NCBI GenBank assembly: GCA_934647305.1
Contig: CAKUFI010000056.1
Location: forward strand, 1 to 17,550
From: an uncultured Clostridia bacterium
Lineage (GTDB): Bacteria; Bacillota; Clostridia; Christensenellales; Aristaeellaceae
Reading direction: 5' to 3'
DNA length: 17,550 nt
Shown: piece by piece, positions 1 to 8,733 of the stretch
How the letters are laid out: the number at the start of each line of letters is the position of its first letter
Position numbering within the stretch: the stretch's first letter is position 1
Notes under the pieces: model-generated
What the model was told of the DNA's origin: nothing
Databases searched by the model: none
What the model saw: the letters and a program-made list of their open reading frames with translations, nothing else
Made by a program: the position numbers and the translations under genes

Positions 1-1
1 G

Positions 2-58
2 ATTTTCCGGCGCAAAAATCGCCCCGTGCCCACCGTACACGCCGCTGGGCACGATTGA
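2..58 (+). CDS. possible 3' end of an upstream gene (partial)
   Basis: An open frame enters from the left edge and stops with TGA at 56-58, giving 18 basic residues ending in HAAGHD. The only support is context. A hairpin-like element sharing 15 nt with the one behind the folC stop codon begins 3 nt after this stop, and a T6 run follows at 99-104. No family can be recognised from so short a piece, and the opposite strand is also open here. Confidence 0.3.
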   Translation: MFRRKNRPVPTVHAAGHD

Positions 59-60
59 AA

Positions 61-104
61 GTTCGAAAGGGCTGCGGTCCTCTCGAGCTCTCCGGGGGTT
101 TTTT
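61..104 (+). terminator. putative stop-proximal terminator element
   Basis: TCGAAAGG (63-70) can pair with CCTCTCGA (79-86) with one A-C mismatch around an 8-nt loop. The sequence runs on through GCTCTCC and GGGGG into TTTTTT at 99-104. The 15-mer CCTCTCGAGCTCTCC (79-93) recurs exactly on the - strand behind folC. The T-run is offset from the stem, so this is not a textbook intrinsic terminator. Confidence 0.4.
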
Positions 105-141
105 GACAGTCTGAATCCGCAAGGAAGCTTGCGGATTCGCA

Positions 142-176
142 GAATTCGGGAACTCGAATTTATGGTTTCCGAATTC
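142..176 (-). repeat. 12-11-12 hairpin, copy 1
   Basis: Arms GAATTCGGGAAC (142-153) and GTTTCCGAATTC (165-176) pair over 12 positions with one G-T wobble. The 11-nt loop at 154-164 reads CATAAATTCGA on the - strand, a variant of the family loop. Strand is given as the one carrying the CATA-type loop. Confidence 0.8.
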
Positions 177-287
177 GTCGCCAGAATCGGCGGCAGCCAG
201 TGCGTGCAGGCTCAGCCTGCACGTCGGTAGCAGGTGGTTGTCGGCAGCGCCGACAAAAATCTCCCGGAGAATCTCCGGGAGATCGAA

Positions 288-322
288 GAAATCGACCGCT
301 CCAATGTATGGCGGTCGATTTC
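288..322 (-). repeat. 12-11-12 hairpin, copy 2
   Basis: Arms GAAATCGACCGC (288-299) and GCGGTCGATTTC (311-322) are perfectly complementary. The 11-nt loop (300-310) reads CATACATTGGA on the - strand. The arms are unrelated to copy 1, but arm length, loop length and loop sequence are kept. Confidence 0.85.
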
Positions 323-444
323 GTGTGCTATCCGGCGGAAGCAGGTGGGTGCAGGCTCAGCCTGCCGGCAGCACCGCATCCAGGCTCAGCCTGGGGTGTG
401 GCGAAATGGAAAAACTTCTGTTGCGGGCGGAAAGACAGTTCCCC

Positions 445-472
445 TTTTGCGAAAAGTGTGGTAAACTATACA
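445..472 (+). promoter_or_regulatory. possible promoter of the yesL-like operon
   Basis: Between array I and the first gene the base composition turns AT-rich. TTTTGC (445-450) and TATACA (467-472) are 16 nt apart and could serve as -35 and -10 boxes. Both are weak matches. It is offered because no better pair is visible upstream of the first gene. Confidence 0.3.
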
Positions 473-506
473 TATCTAATGGGAGACGAAGGAGGATACT
501 TTTGTC

Positions 507-1457
507 ATGTCAGGAATGATGAACAACTTCTACTACGGAAAGGCCGGTCAGGCCGACTTCACGCCGGAGCAGCTGCCTGCCAACCGCGTGCAGCTCTTTT
601 TCTCGATGTTCCGCATCCGCTTCAGCGGCCTGATCGGCATGAACCTGCTGTATCTGCTGTTTGCGCTGCCGGCGATCCTGTGGACGATCTTTAACCTGAT
701 GGCGATCAGCGGCGCGGGCACGGCGTACAGCGACGCGGGCGAGCTGATCAGCCAGGCGACGGTGTCCACGCAGGAGCTGTTGGGCTACGTCAACGTCTAC
801 CTGCTGGGCATGATTCCCTGCCTGATGATCCTGGCCTTCGGCACGACGGGCGTGACCTACGTGCTGCGCAACTGGGCGCGTGACCAGCACTCCTTCGTCA
901 TGAGCGACTTCAAGGACGCGATCAAGAACAACTGGAAGCAGACGCTGCTGGTCGGCCTGATCAACGGCCTGTCGCTGACGGTGACGTTCGTGTGCTACCG
1001 CTACTACGGCATGATGGCGCAGGAGTCGGTGTTCTGGATCATTCCGCGCACGCTGGTGGTGTGCATCTGCGCGCTGTGGTGGATTGTGAACATGCTGCTC
1101 TTCCCGATGATGGTGACCTACGACATGAAGTTCGGCACGCTGGTGCGCAACAGCTTCATCATGGGCCTGGCGCGCCTGCCGTTCACGCTGCTTTTCGCGG
1201 TGCTGCCCCCGGCGCTCACGATCCTCGCGGCGTTCTACGTGCCCTACGGCTGGATTGTGATGATCGTGTTCTATCTGCTGATCGGCATGTCGGGCGTACT
1301 GTTCATGCAGGTGTCCTACGCCGTGAGCTGCTTCGACCGCTACCTGAACCCGCGCATTGAGGGCGCGAAGGTCAATATGGGTCTGCGCGATCCCAAGTAC
1401 AACGACGAGGAAGACGACGAGGAAGACGAGAACGACCCGACCCTTCCCAAGGCGTAA
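507..1457 (+). CDS. YesL/DUF624-like integral membrane protein
   Basis: A 316-residue membrane protein of the YesL (DUF624) type by overall pattern. A short N-terminal region with an aromatic NNFYYGK stretch leads into hydrophobic segments at about residues 40-68, 96-122, 150-170, 178-205 and 225-275. Family members often sit near sugar uptake genes, but their function is not established. The C-terminus is an acidic tail (about 290-312) of Asp and Glu, which is unusual and makes the protein longer than the roughly 200-residue relatives I recall. The start is preceded by GGAGG at 491-495, 11 nt upstream, a slightly long spacing. It is the first gene of the + strand unit; the spore protein gene follows after 45 nt. 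Confidence 0.7.
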   Translation: MSGMMNNFYYGKAGQADFTPEQLPANRVQLFFSMFRIRFSGLIGMNLLYLLFALPAILWTIFNLMAISGAGTAYSDAGELISQATVSTQELLGYVNVYLLGMIPCLMILAFGTTGVTYVLRNWARDQHSFVMSDFKDAIKNNWKQTLLVGLINGLSLTVTFVCYRYYGMMAQESVFWIIPRTLVVCICALWWIVNMLLFPMMVTYDMKFGTLVRNSFIMGLARLPFTLLFAVLPPALTILAAFYVPYGWIVMIVFYLLIGMSGVLFMQVSYAVSCFDRYLNPRIEGAKVNMGLRDPKYNDEEDDEEDENDPTLPKA

Positions 1458-1502
1458 TAAAATCCGGCCCTTTGGCGCATACTTCCCGCAGGAGGGATCG
1501 AT

Positions 1503-1697
1503 ATGCGCGAGGACGACAGGCTTTTGCCGCTTTCGAGTGCGCAGAGGCAAAAATATGAGGCGGCCAGGCAGCTGGGCCTGATCGACAAGCTGCTCGAGGT
1601 GGGCTGGGGCGGGCTGACCGCCGAGGAAACCGGCCGCATCGGAGGACTGGTGGGCCGGGCCGCCCGGGAAAAGGCAAAGCGGATGGGATCCCTTTGA
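1503..1697 (+). CDS. small acid-soluble spore protein, alpha/beta type
   Basis: A 64-residue protein with the two sequence blocks of alpha/beta-type SASPs: KYEAARQLGL around residues 17-26, where the germination protease GPR cuts relatives, and LTAEETGRIGGLVGR around 38-52, the DNA-binding block. In the family these proteins coat spore DNA, switch it towards an A-like form and protect it from UV, and are degraded on germination. AGGAGGG at 1490-1496 lies 6 nt before the ATG. The short loop between blocks fits clostridial members. It is strong evidence that the host sporulates, although no sporulation promoter is visible. The methyltransferase gene follows after 34 nt. Confidence 0.85.
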   Translation: MREDDRLLPLSSAQRQKYEAARQLGLIDKLLEVGWGGLTAEETGRIGGLVGRAAREKAKRMGSL

Positions 1698-1731
1698 TCG
1701 GGGGTCCCTTTCGCGGTAAAGAGGAGAAGCG

Positions 1732-2466
1732 ATGTACAACCGATTTGCTGAGGTCTACGACCGCCTGATGGACGATTTCGACTACCCGGCCTGGGCGGAG
1801 TATTACCTCGGGCTGCTGAAAAAGGCGGGCTGCACGCCGAAGACGATGTGCGAGTGCGGCTGCGGCACCGGCTCGATGACGCTCGAGTTCGCCCGGCGGG
1901 GGCTGAAGATCACCGGCGTGGATCTGTCCGGCGAGATGCTGGCCGAAGCGCAGAAAAAGGCGCGCGCGGCCGGGCTGATGGTGCCCTTCGTGCAGGAGGA
2001 TATGACTGCGCTGACCCTGCCCAGGCGGGTGGACGCGATCGTCGCCTGCTGCGACGGGGTGAACTACCTGACCGATATGGATCAGGTGAAGGCGTTTTTC
2101 CGCGCGGCCAGGCAGTGGCTCAAGCCGGGCGGCGCGCTGGCCTTCGACGTGTCCACCGAGCGCAAGCTGCTTGAGCAGATGGGCGACGCGTTTTTCGGCG
2201 AGGATCGCGACGAGGTGACCTACCTGTGGCAAAACCGCCGCGAGGGGAGCCTGGTGCGCATGGAGCTGACCTTCTTCCTGCGCCGCGAGGACGGCCTGTA
2301 CGAGCGCTTCGACGAGGAGCAGGTGCAGCGCGCCCACACGATTTCCGAGCTGACCGGCGCGCTGGCCGAGTGCGGCTTTTCGCAGGCTTCCGTCTTCGGC
2401 GGGCAGACCTTCGACGCGCCTGCGGCGGGCGATCTACGCGTACACTTCGTCGCGCGGGCGGACTGA
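1732..2466 (+). CDS. class I SAM-dependent methyltransferase
   Basis: A 244-residue Rossmann-fold methyltransferase. SAM-binding motif I is CGCGTGSMT at about residues 42-50, the acidic residue at the end of strand beta-2 is Asp64 in VDLSGEML, and QEDMTAL (88-94) is the adenine-contacting region. The N-terminus, MYNRFAEVYDRLMDDFDY, resembles the YqeM/CypM-like group, whose substrates are mostly unknown. The start is supported by GAGGAG a few nt upstream. It lies 39 nt upstream of hslO. The small-molecule or RNA substrate cannot be told from the sequence. Confidence 0.85.
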   Translation: MYNRFAEVYDRLMDDFDYPAWAEYYLGLLKKAGCTPKTMCECGCGTGSMTLEFARRGLKITGVDLSGEMLAEAQKKARAAGLMVPFVQEDMTALTLPRRVDAIVACCDGVNYLTDMDQVKAFFRAARQWLKPGGALAFDVSTERKLLEQMGDAFFGEDRDEVTYLWQNRREGSLVRMELTFFLRREDGLYERFDEEQVQRAHTISELTGALAECGFSQASVFGGQTFDAPAAGDLRVHFVARAD

Positions 2467-2505
2467 CAGCGATACATACTCAATAAAACCGGAGGAAATG
2501 ATACG

Positions 2506-3399
2506 ATGGACAACACGCTGAACAAAGACGGCATGGTGCGCATATCCTTGATGGAGGGGCAGGCGCGCGCCTTTCTGATCGACAGCACCCGCCTGGTGGA
2601 AGAGGCGCGGCGCATTCACTCGCTCTCGCGCACGGCAACGGCGGCGCTCGGACGCACGCTGACCGGCGCGTCGATGATGGGCGCGATGCTCAAGGACGAG
2701 CGCGACAGCCTGACGCTGATGATCAAGGGCGGCGGCCCGATCGGCACGGTGATGGCCGTGGCGCGGTCGGACGGCTCGGTCAAGGGCTATGTGGACTGGC
2801 CGGACACGGAGCTTGAGCGCCGACCGGATGGCAAGCTGAACGTGGGCGGCGCGGTCGGAAAAAACGGCCAGCTCACGGTCATCAAGGATCTGGGTCTGCG
2901 CGAGCCGTATGTGGGCAAGACTAACCTGGTCAGCGGCGAAATCGCCGAGGATCTGGCCATGTACTTTACCGCCTCGGAGCAGACGCCCTCGCTGGTGTCG
3001 CTGGGCGTGCTGGTCAAGGATCAGGTGCTCGCGGCGGGCGGCCTGATTATTCAGGTGATGCCCGACTGCTCGGAAATCGCGCTCAAGTCGATCGAAAACA
3101 GCGCGCCGATGTTCATGGACATCAGCAAGACCATCGCCGACTACGGCCTGGACGGGGCGCTTGAGCAGTTGCTGTGCCACCTGGAGCCGCAGGTGCTCGA
3201 CCGCCTGACGCCCGTCTACCGCTGCGACTGCAGCCGGGAACGCTTTGCGCGCGGGCTGATCTCCCTGGGCAAAAAGGAGCTGACGCAGCTGATCGAGGAG
3301 GATCACGGCGCGACGCTCGACTGCCACTTCTGCAATAAGCGCTATCGCTTCGACGAGGCGCAGCTGCGCGAGCTGCTCGCGAACGCGACGCGCGAATGA
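2506..3399 (+). CDS. hslO: Hsp33 redox-regulated chaperone
   Basis: A 297-residue protein matching HslO. The core begins with a VRISLMEGQARAF strand and carries the SRTATAALGRTLTGASMM helix region (about 41-58) and the IKGGGPIGT turn (73-81). The C-terminal redox switch is complete: Cys239 and Cys241 (CDC) plus Cys273 and Cys276 (CHFC). In the family these bind zinc when reduced; oxidation to disulfides unfolds the domain and turns on holdase activity against aggregating proteins in the cytoplasm. GGAGG lies 10 nt before the ATG. Length is normal for the family. It sits between the methyltransferase and two helical-repeat proteins of unknown role. Confidence 0.95.
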   Translation: MDNTLNKDGMVRISLMEGQARAFLIDSTRLVEEARRIHSLSRTATAALGRTLTGASMMGAMLKDERDSLTLMIKGGGPIGTVMAVARSDGSVKGYVDWPDTELERRPDGKLNVGGAVGKNGQLTVIKDLGLREPYVGKTNLVSGEIAEDLAMYFTASEQTPSLVSLGVLVKDQVLAAGGLIIQVMPDCSEIALKSIENSAPMFMDISKTIADYGLDGALEQLLCHLEPQVLDRLTPVYRCDCSRERFARGLISLGKKELTQLIEEDHGATLDCHFCNKRYRFDEAQLRELLANATRE

Positions 3400-3416
3400 C
3401 CGCATAGGAGGACGAA

Positions 3417-5024
3417 ATGGACGCACAGGGCAAGGTGGTCGCCTTTGAGAAGACCCCGGAGTTTCTTCGGGAGTGCGCCGCGCGGTATGTGGACAGCGAC
3501 CCCCTGCGTGCGCTTGATTTTCTGCGCCGCGCGCGGGAGCTGGAGCCGGAGAACGCCGGGATACTGCTCGAGGAGGCGGAGCTGCTCAACGGGATTGGCC
3601 GTCCGCAGGAGTCGCTTCTGACGATCGCGCGCGCCTGCGCGTTTGGTGAGCTGCCCGCGGAGGCCTGCTATGGCCTGGCGAGCAACCTGCTTGCCCTGGG
3701 CATGCTCGAGCCGGCGCTTCAGGCGATGAGAATCTACGTTGCGCGCGAGACGGAGGGCGAGAACGCCCGGAACGCGCGGGAGGTGCTGTCGGTATTCGGC
3801 ATGCTGGACAACACGCAGTCGCGGCGCGCAGTCTATGCTTCGTCGCTGGCGCAGCGCGCGGTCTGGCTGATTCGCACCGGCCGATATGACCGGGCGCTGC
3901 GGCTGATCGACCGGGCGCTTGCCCAGCAGTCGGACAGCCGCCAGCTGCTGATCATGAAGGTGAAGTGCTGCCTGCACACCGGCCGGGAGGAGACGGCGCG
4001 CGACCTGGCGAAATACCTCGCGCGCAACGAGTTTGAAGACGATCTGCCGCTCCTTGCGCAGGTGCTCTCCGAAAAACCGGGAAACGAGGCGCTGCTCGAG
4101 CAGCTTCTGGAGAGCTTTTCAAGCGACACGGACGTCGGAGTGCTCCTGACGCAGCTTCGCGTGTACGTCAACCTGGATTGCGGCGACAGGATTCACAGCC
4201 TGCTGCCCCGGCTCCTGCGGGAAGCGCCGTATGATCGAGGCGCGCTGCACGCCGCCGCGATGGACGCGCTCAGGAACGGACGCGAGGAAAATGCGCGCTG
4301 GTACTGGCGGCAGATGCTGCGGATCTGGCCGGGCGACGCGATGGCGGAGGAGTCTTTGCGCCGCGCCGATCTGGAAGGGCCGTGGCAGACCAGCCTGAGC
4401 GCGGAACGGGTGCGCGAGCTGCAGCAGGCCTGTTTTCAGCCGGGTGACAGCCTGTTTTTCCTGGCCAGATGGGCGCTGGACGCCTGCGATGGCCGGGCGC
4501 TGCTGAGGCTGCTGGACGCGCTGGCTCAGTCGCCCGAGCGCGAGGGCGAGCTGCTGCTGCGCGAGGTGCTGGCGCATCCCGAGCTGCCCGACGCGCTCAA
4601 GCTCCATGCGCTGCAGGCGCTGGTGCGCCGCGGTTCGAGCGCGCCCTATGTATGGGTCAGCGCCTCTGGCGTATGGCTGCTGGGGGAAAACGACCGGCCG
4701 GACTGGGACGTGTCCGCCGGGCTGAAGCGCCTGCTGGACTGCGCGCGCACCGGCCTGGATGACATCTGTCCGGAGGGGCAGACGACGCTCGAGCGCCTGT
4801 GGAGAAGGCTTTGCGGCCTGGGCCGGGCGATGCCCCATGGCGAGCGCCTGACGCCCGCCCTGCTGGCGCTGACGCTTCAGGAATGCGGCCGGGACGAGAA
4901 AATCAGCCGCCTGGCCAGTCAGTACGGCCAGAGCGAGCGCAGACTGCGCTTTGACGCGGCGCGCCTGCGCGTGCTGCTGAAAATACATGAAAGAGGGAAT
5001 ACAGATGAAGCTGATCGATTTTGA
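3417..5024 (+). CDS. TPR-type helical repeat protein of unknown function
   Basis: A 535-residue soluble protein with no signal peptide or membrane segment. The first 130 residues and the stretch about 145-260 show TPR-like helix pairs, for example DPLRALDFLRRARELEPEN and RYDRALRLIDRALAQQSDS, so it is probably a scaffold or adaptor. The remainder is also helical, rich in Leu, Ala and Arg, and ends in a charged tail. AGGAGG at 3406-3411 sits 5 nt before the ATG, and the gene follows hslO by only 17 nt. Its 3' end overlaps the next gene by 20 nt, suggesting coupled translation and perhaps joint function. I do not recognise a named family. Confidence 0.75.
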   Translation: MDAQGKVVAFEKTPEFLRECAARYVDSDPLRALDFLRRARELEPENAGILLEEAELLNGIGRPQESLLTIARACAFGELPAEACYGLASNLLALGMLEPALQAMRIYVARETEGENARNAREVLSVFGMLDNTQSRRAVYASSLAQRAVWLIRTGRYDRALRLIDRALAQQSDSRQLLIMKVKCCLHTGREETARDLAKYLARNEFEDDLPLLAQVLSEKPGNEALLEQLLESFSSDTDVGVLLTQLRVYVNLDCGDRIHSLLPRLLREAPYDRGALHAAAMDALRNGREENARWYWRQMLRIWPGDAMAEESLRRADLEGPWQTSLSAERVRELQQACFQPGDSLFFLARWALDACDGRALLRLLDALAQSPEREGELLLREVLAHPELPDALKLHALQALVRRGSSAPYVWVSASGVWLLGENDRPDWDVSAGLKRLLDCARTGLDDICPEGQTTLERLWRRLCGLGRAMPHGERLTPALLALTLQECGRDEKISRLASQYGQSERRLRFDAARLRVLLKIHERGNTDEADRF

Positions 5025-5832
5025 CGCACAGTTTGCCCGCTACGCGCAGGACTATATCCGCGCGCACAAGGCGGAGTTTAAGAATATGGACGAGGCCGAG
5101 GCGCAGATGCCGGAGATCTACCTGCGCTGGCTCAATCAGGCGGCCGACTGGCTGGACGGCAGAACGCCCGGCGAATGGTTTTCGCAGTACTCCGATCCCG
5201 AGGAGCTGGTGTCCCTGGCGCGCGAGTATCAGAAGGCGGGAATCTCCCTGCCCGACCAGCTGCTCGAGCGCATCGCCGACCTGGGCGAGGCGGCGGTGCC
5301 CGCGCTGATGAAGATGGCGGGGGAGTACGAGCAGTCGCCCGAGCTGGCGATGACCGCGCTCAACCTGCTCATTGAGATCGGCAGCGAGCAGCCGCTCGAG
5401 CTGTGCCTGGACGTGATCGAGCGCGCGGGGGACAGGCAGGAGCTGTCCGAGGTGGCGTCCGAGCTTTTGCAGGGCCTGGGCAAGGCGGCCAAGGAGCCGG
5501 TGCTTTCGCGCATGGAGCATGCCGGCGGCGAGGCAAAAGCCGCCTTTTTGGACGTACTTTGCAACTTTCCGGGCGATGAACGCATCTATAAATATGCACA
5601 GGACGCCTTCCGTACCAGCTTCGACCGCCGGGCGCTGTACGCCTCGTACCTGGCCAAGCTGGGCGACCCGCGCGCCGTCGAGGTGCTGCGCGAGGCGCTG
5701 GAGCTGACCGATCTAAACTATCTGGACTATATCGAGATCGTCCACGCCATCGAGGCGCTGGGCGGAGAGGTCGAAACCGAGCGCGAGTTCAACGGCGACC
5801 CGTACTATGAGTCGCTCAAGGACATGCGCTGA
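5005..5832 (+). CDS. HEAT-like helical repeat protein of unknown function
   Basis: A 275-residue acidic, mostly helical protein. From about residue 85 onward it resembles HEAT-type repeats, such as LGEAAVPALMKMAGEYEQ, LGKAAKEPVLSRMEHAG and LGDPRAVEVLREALEL, which usually serve protein-protein contacts. The frame is open from an ATG at 4987, but AGAGGG at 4990-4995 lies correctly spaced for the ATG at 5005, which also limits the overlap with the upstream gene to 20 nt. The protein has no signal peptide. The end, NGDPYYESLK, looks like a defined C-terminal motif. Function is not recognised; the overlap suggests work with the TPR protein. Confidence 0.75.
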   Translation: MKLIDFDAQFARYAQDYIRAHKAEFKNMDEAEAQMPEIYLRWLNQAADWLDGRTPGEWFSQYSDPEELVSLAREYQKAGISLPDQLLERIADLGEAAVPALMKMAGEYEQSPELAMTALNLLIEIGSEQPLELCLDVIERAGDRQELSEVASELLQGLGKAAKEPVLSRMEHAGGEAKAAFLDVLCNFPGDERIYKYAQDAFRTSFDRRALYASYLAKLGDPRAVEVLREALELTDLNYLDYIEIVHAIEALGGEVETEREFNGDPYYESLKDMR

Positions 5833-5859
5833 CGCAACAAATAAAGGTGGGGTGAGCCG

Positions 5860-7125
5860 ATGAAATGTACCGCTTGCGGTGAAAACAATGTGGATAACGC
5901 CAGGTTTTGCGCTTTCTGCGGCGCAAAGCTGGATACGACGCGCCATCTGCCGGTCGTAGAGCCCGCGAACGAGGCCAAGGCGACCGAAAAGCCAGCTTCG
6001 GAACCGGCCAAGGAGACTGCGCAGCCGCTGGGGGACAACCCCATCCAGCCGGTGCGCCGCTCGATGCCGCATCTGTACGGGGAGCGCCCCACGGCCACTG
6101 CGGACTACACCGTGCTCAGGCCGCGCGAGTCCCGCGCGGAAAAGGCGCGCCCCGAGCCTCAGGGAGAACAGCCTCAGGAGGAGCCGCTGCGCCCGAATCG
6201 CGCACAGAGCGTCCCGCCCCGCAGGGAGCCTGAGGAGAAAAAAGTCTTCCTCTTCGACGACGAAATCGAGGAGGAAAAGCAGAAAAAGTGGGAGGAAGAG
6301 GACAGGCAGCGCAAGGAGGCCTTCAAAAAACAGCACTCCGCGCCCGACGACGACCTGTTCTACGACGAAGAGGACGAGGAATACGGCGAGGACATCGAGG
6401 ACGACGAGGGGGAGTTGCGCGGCGGCCGGGTGTTCATCAAGGTCATCTCGGCGCTGACTGTGGTTGCGCTGATCGCGGCGATTGCGGGTTTTCTGTTCGC
6501 CACCTCGCTGGGTGGTAGGCTGCGGGCGCAGTGGGGCGTGTCCTGGGACTATCAGGACTACCTGAACCTGGCCGCCTGGGAGCAGCAGTCGGGCAACCTC
6601 AGCGGCGCGTCCGACGCGTACCTCAACGCCTTCAAGCTCAAGAACGACGACTACGACGTGGCGCTCCAGATCGCGTACGGCTTCGAGGCCTGCTCGGACA
6701 CCGCCCACGCCGAGTCGATGTACACCTTCCTCATCAGGAATTACCCGAACCGCGACGAGCCCTACGATCACCTGATGGCGCTGCTCTACACCCAGGGCAG
6801 GCTGTCCGAGTATGAGGCGCTGCTTTCCCTGCGCGAACAGAACCAGCCGGGCTATCAGGGCGCGACCGCCTATCAGCCGCCGGTTGCCTCGCCCGAAAGC
6901 GGCACGTACGCGGGCGAGGTGCAGCTGACCCTGACCGCCGAAAAGGCGCAGGAAATCCGCTACACGCTGGACGATACCCAGCCCACCGCCCAGTCGCTGC
7001 TCTATACCGGCCCGATTCACTTCGGCCCGGGCAGCTACTCGGTGCGCGCCGTCGCCGTCTACGAAAACGGCACACTCAGCGCCCAGTGGAGCGGCTTCTA
7101 CAGCGTTACCGCCGCCGCAAACTGA
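5860..7125 (+). CDS. zinc-ribbon membrane protein with chitobiase-C-like outer domain
   Basis: A 421-residue protein with four parts. A zinc ribbon opens it (Cys3, Cys6, Cys17, Cys20; CTAC and CAFC pairs). A long charged, low-complexity region follows (about 30-185), rich in Pro, Glu, Arg and Asp. One membrane helix lies at about 190-215 (VFIKVISALTVVALIAAIAG). After it come TPR-like helices (about 225-335) and a C-terminal beta domain (about 345-420) like the chitobiase/hexosaminidase C-terminal domain, with YTLDDTQPT and LYTGPI typical of it. The expected topology is ribbon inside and repeat plus beta domain outside. This layout is common in Clostridia among putative envelope sensors or wall-binding proteins, but no exact function is known. 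It is the last gene before the terminator. Confidence 0.8.
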   Translation: MKCTACGENNVDNARFCAFCGAKLDTTRHLPVVEPANEAKATEKPASEPAKETAQPLGDNPIQPVRRSMPHLYGERPTATADYTVLRPRESRAEKARPEPQGEQPQEEPLRPNRAQSVPPRREPEEKKVFLFDDEIEEEKQKKWEEEDRQRKEAFKKQHSAPDDDLFYDEEDEEYGEDIEDDEGELRGGRVFIKVISALTVVALIAAIAGFLFATSLGGRLRAQWGVSWDYQDYLNLAAWEQQSGNLSGASDAYLNAFKLKNDDYDVALQIAYGFEACSDTAHAESMYTFLIRNYPNRDEPYDHLMALLYTQGRLSEYEALLSLREQNQPGYQGATAYQPPVASPESGTYAGEVQLTLTAEKAQEIRYTLDDTQPTAQSLLYTGPIHFGPGSYSVRAVAVYENGTLSAQWSGFYSVTAAAN

Positions 7126-7134
7126 ATACAGCAA

Positions 7135-7170
7135 GCCCCCGACCGGTTATCCGGCCGGGGGCATTTTTAT
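7135..7170 (+). terminator. intrinsic terminator of the + strand operon
   Basis: GCCCCCG (135-141 of the 7000s) pairs with CGGGGGC (7156-7162) and CCGG with CCGG across a TTAT loop, with one A-C mismatch at 7142/7155. ATTTTTAT follows at once. It begins 9 nt after the stop codon at 7125. Structure and position are classical. Confidence 0.9.
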
Positions 7171-7386
7171 GGATTGCTAAGGCATAAGAACCGCGCAGTC
7201 ACATTCGAGAGAGCTTTCTGTCCGCTTCAGTCCGCACATCGCGTTCGAATGATTGCCCCTCTTCCGTCTCGCTGGTCGCGGCGCGCTTTTGAAGAGCGCT
7301 GTTTGCACTCGGCCATCCGAAACGCGTTTCATTTGGGGAAATGCATTTCTGTGCAATCTATGTCATGCGGATCAAAGTGCTTTTCG
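7171..7386. other. gap between convergent transcription units
   Basis: Between the + strand terminator and the element behind folC lies about 216 bp with lower GC than the genes. I find no credible coding frame, no array-type hairpin, no convincing promoter and no RNA gene here. A 9-nt match to the family loop (CATAGATTG on the - strand, 7354-7362) has no pairing arms. Confidence 0.5.
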
Positions 7387-7430
7387 GGAGAGCTCGAGAG
7401 GGGCTTTTCTCAGAAAAGCCGCCTCTCGAA
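7387..7430 (-). terminator. strong hairpin behind folC
   Basis: On the - strand, 11 nt after the folC stop, an arm of TCGAGAGG and GGCTTTTC pairs with GAAAAGCC and CCTCTCGA around a TGA loop (7394-7429), giving 16 bp with a single bulged base. CCTCTCGAGCTCTCC (7387-7401) is identical to 79-93 at the left edge. There is no clean U-run behind the stem, so it may terminate weakly or protect the mRNA 3' end. Confidence 0.55.
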
Positions 7431-7440
7431 CGTCCTCCCC

Positions 7441-8725
<1,285 letters not shown>

Positions 8726-8733
<8 letters not shown>

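Larger units (their letters stand above)
113..394. repeat. hairpin array I
   Basis: Eight hairpins lie almost end to end in the gap before the yesL-like gene. They are 113-138 (11 bp, 4-nt loop), 142-176 (12-bp arms, 11-nt loop), 203-223 (GGC-TCA-GCC core), 238-256 (GGC-AGC-GCC core), 259-283 (11 bp, AAT loop), 288-322 (12-bp arms, 11-nt loop), 351-365 and 380-394 (both GGC-TCA-GCC cores). The linkers GGCAGCCAGTG (192-202) and GGAAGCAGGTGGGT (337-350) are variants of the linker in arrays II and III, in reverse orientation. The stretch holds no credible gene; the open frames across it are read-through of palindromes. Confidence 0.85.

Noticed and set aside
26..54. CGTGCCCA/TGGGCACG hairpin near the left edge
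   Set aside because: It lies inside the possible upstream coding end, lacks the GGC-NNN-GCC core and has no second copy in the window.
113..394. Array I as a CRISPR array
   Set aside because: The repeated units are hairpins of different sequence and spacing. There are no identical direct repeats with unique spacers and no cas genes.
200..694. Open frame crossing array I into the yesL-like gene
   Set aside because: Its residues are translations of palindromes (AQPA-type repeats), and it overlaps the real gene in another frame.
7354..7362. CATAGATTG on the - strand, matching the array loop
   Set aside because: The flanks do not pair. A single 9-nt match in a window of this size is not convincing.
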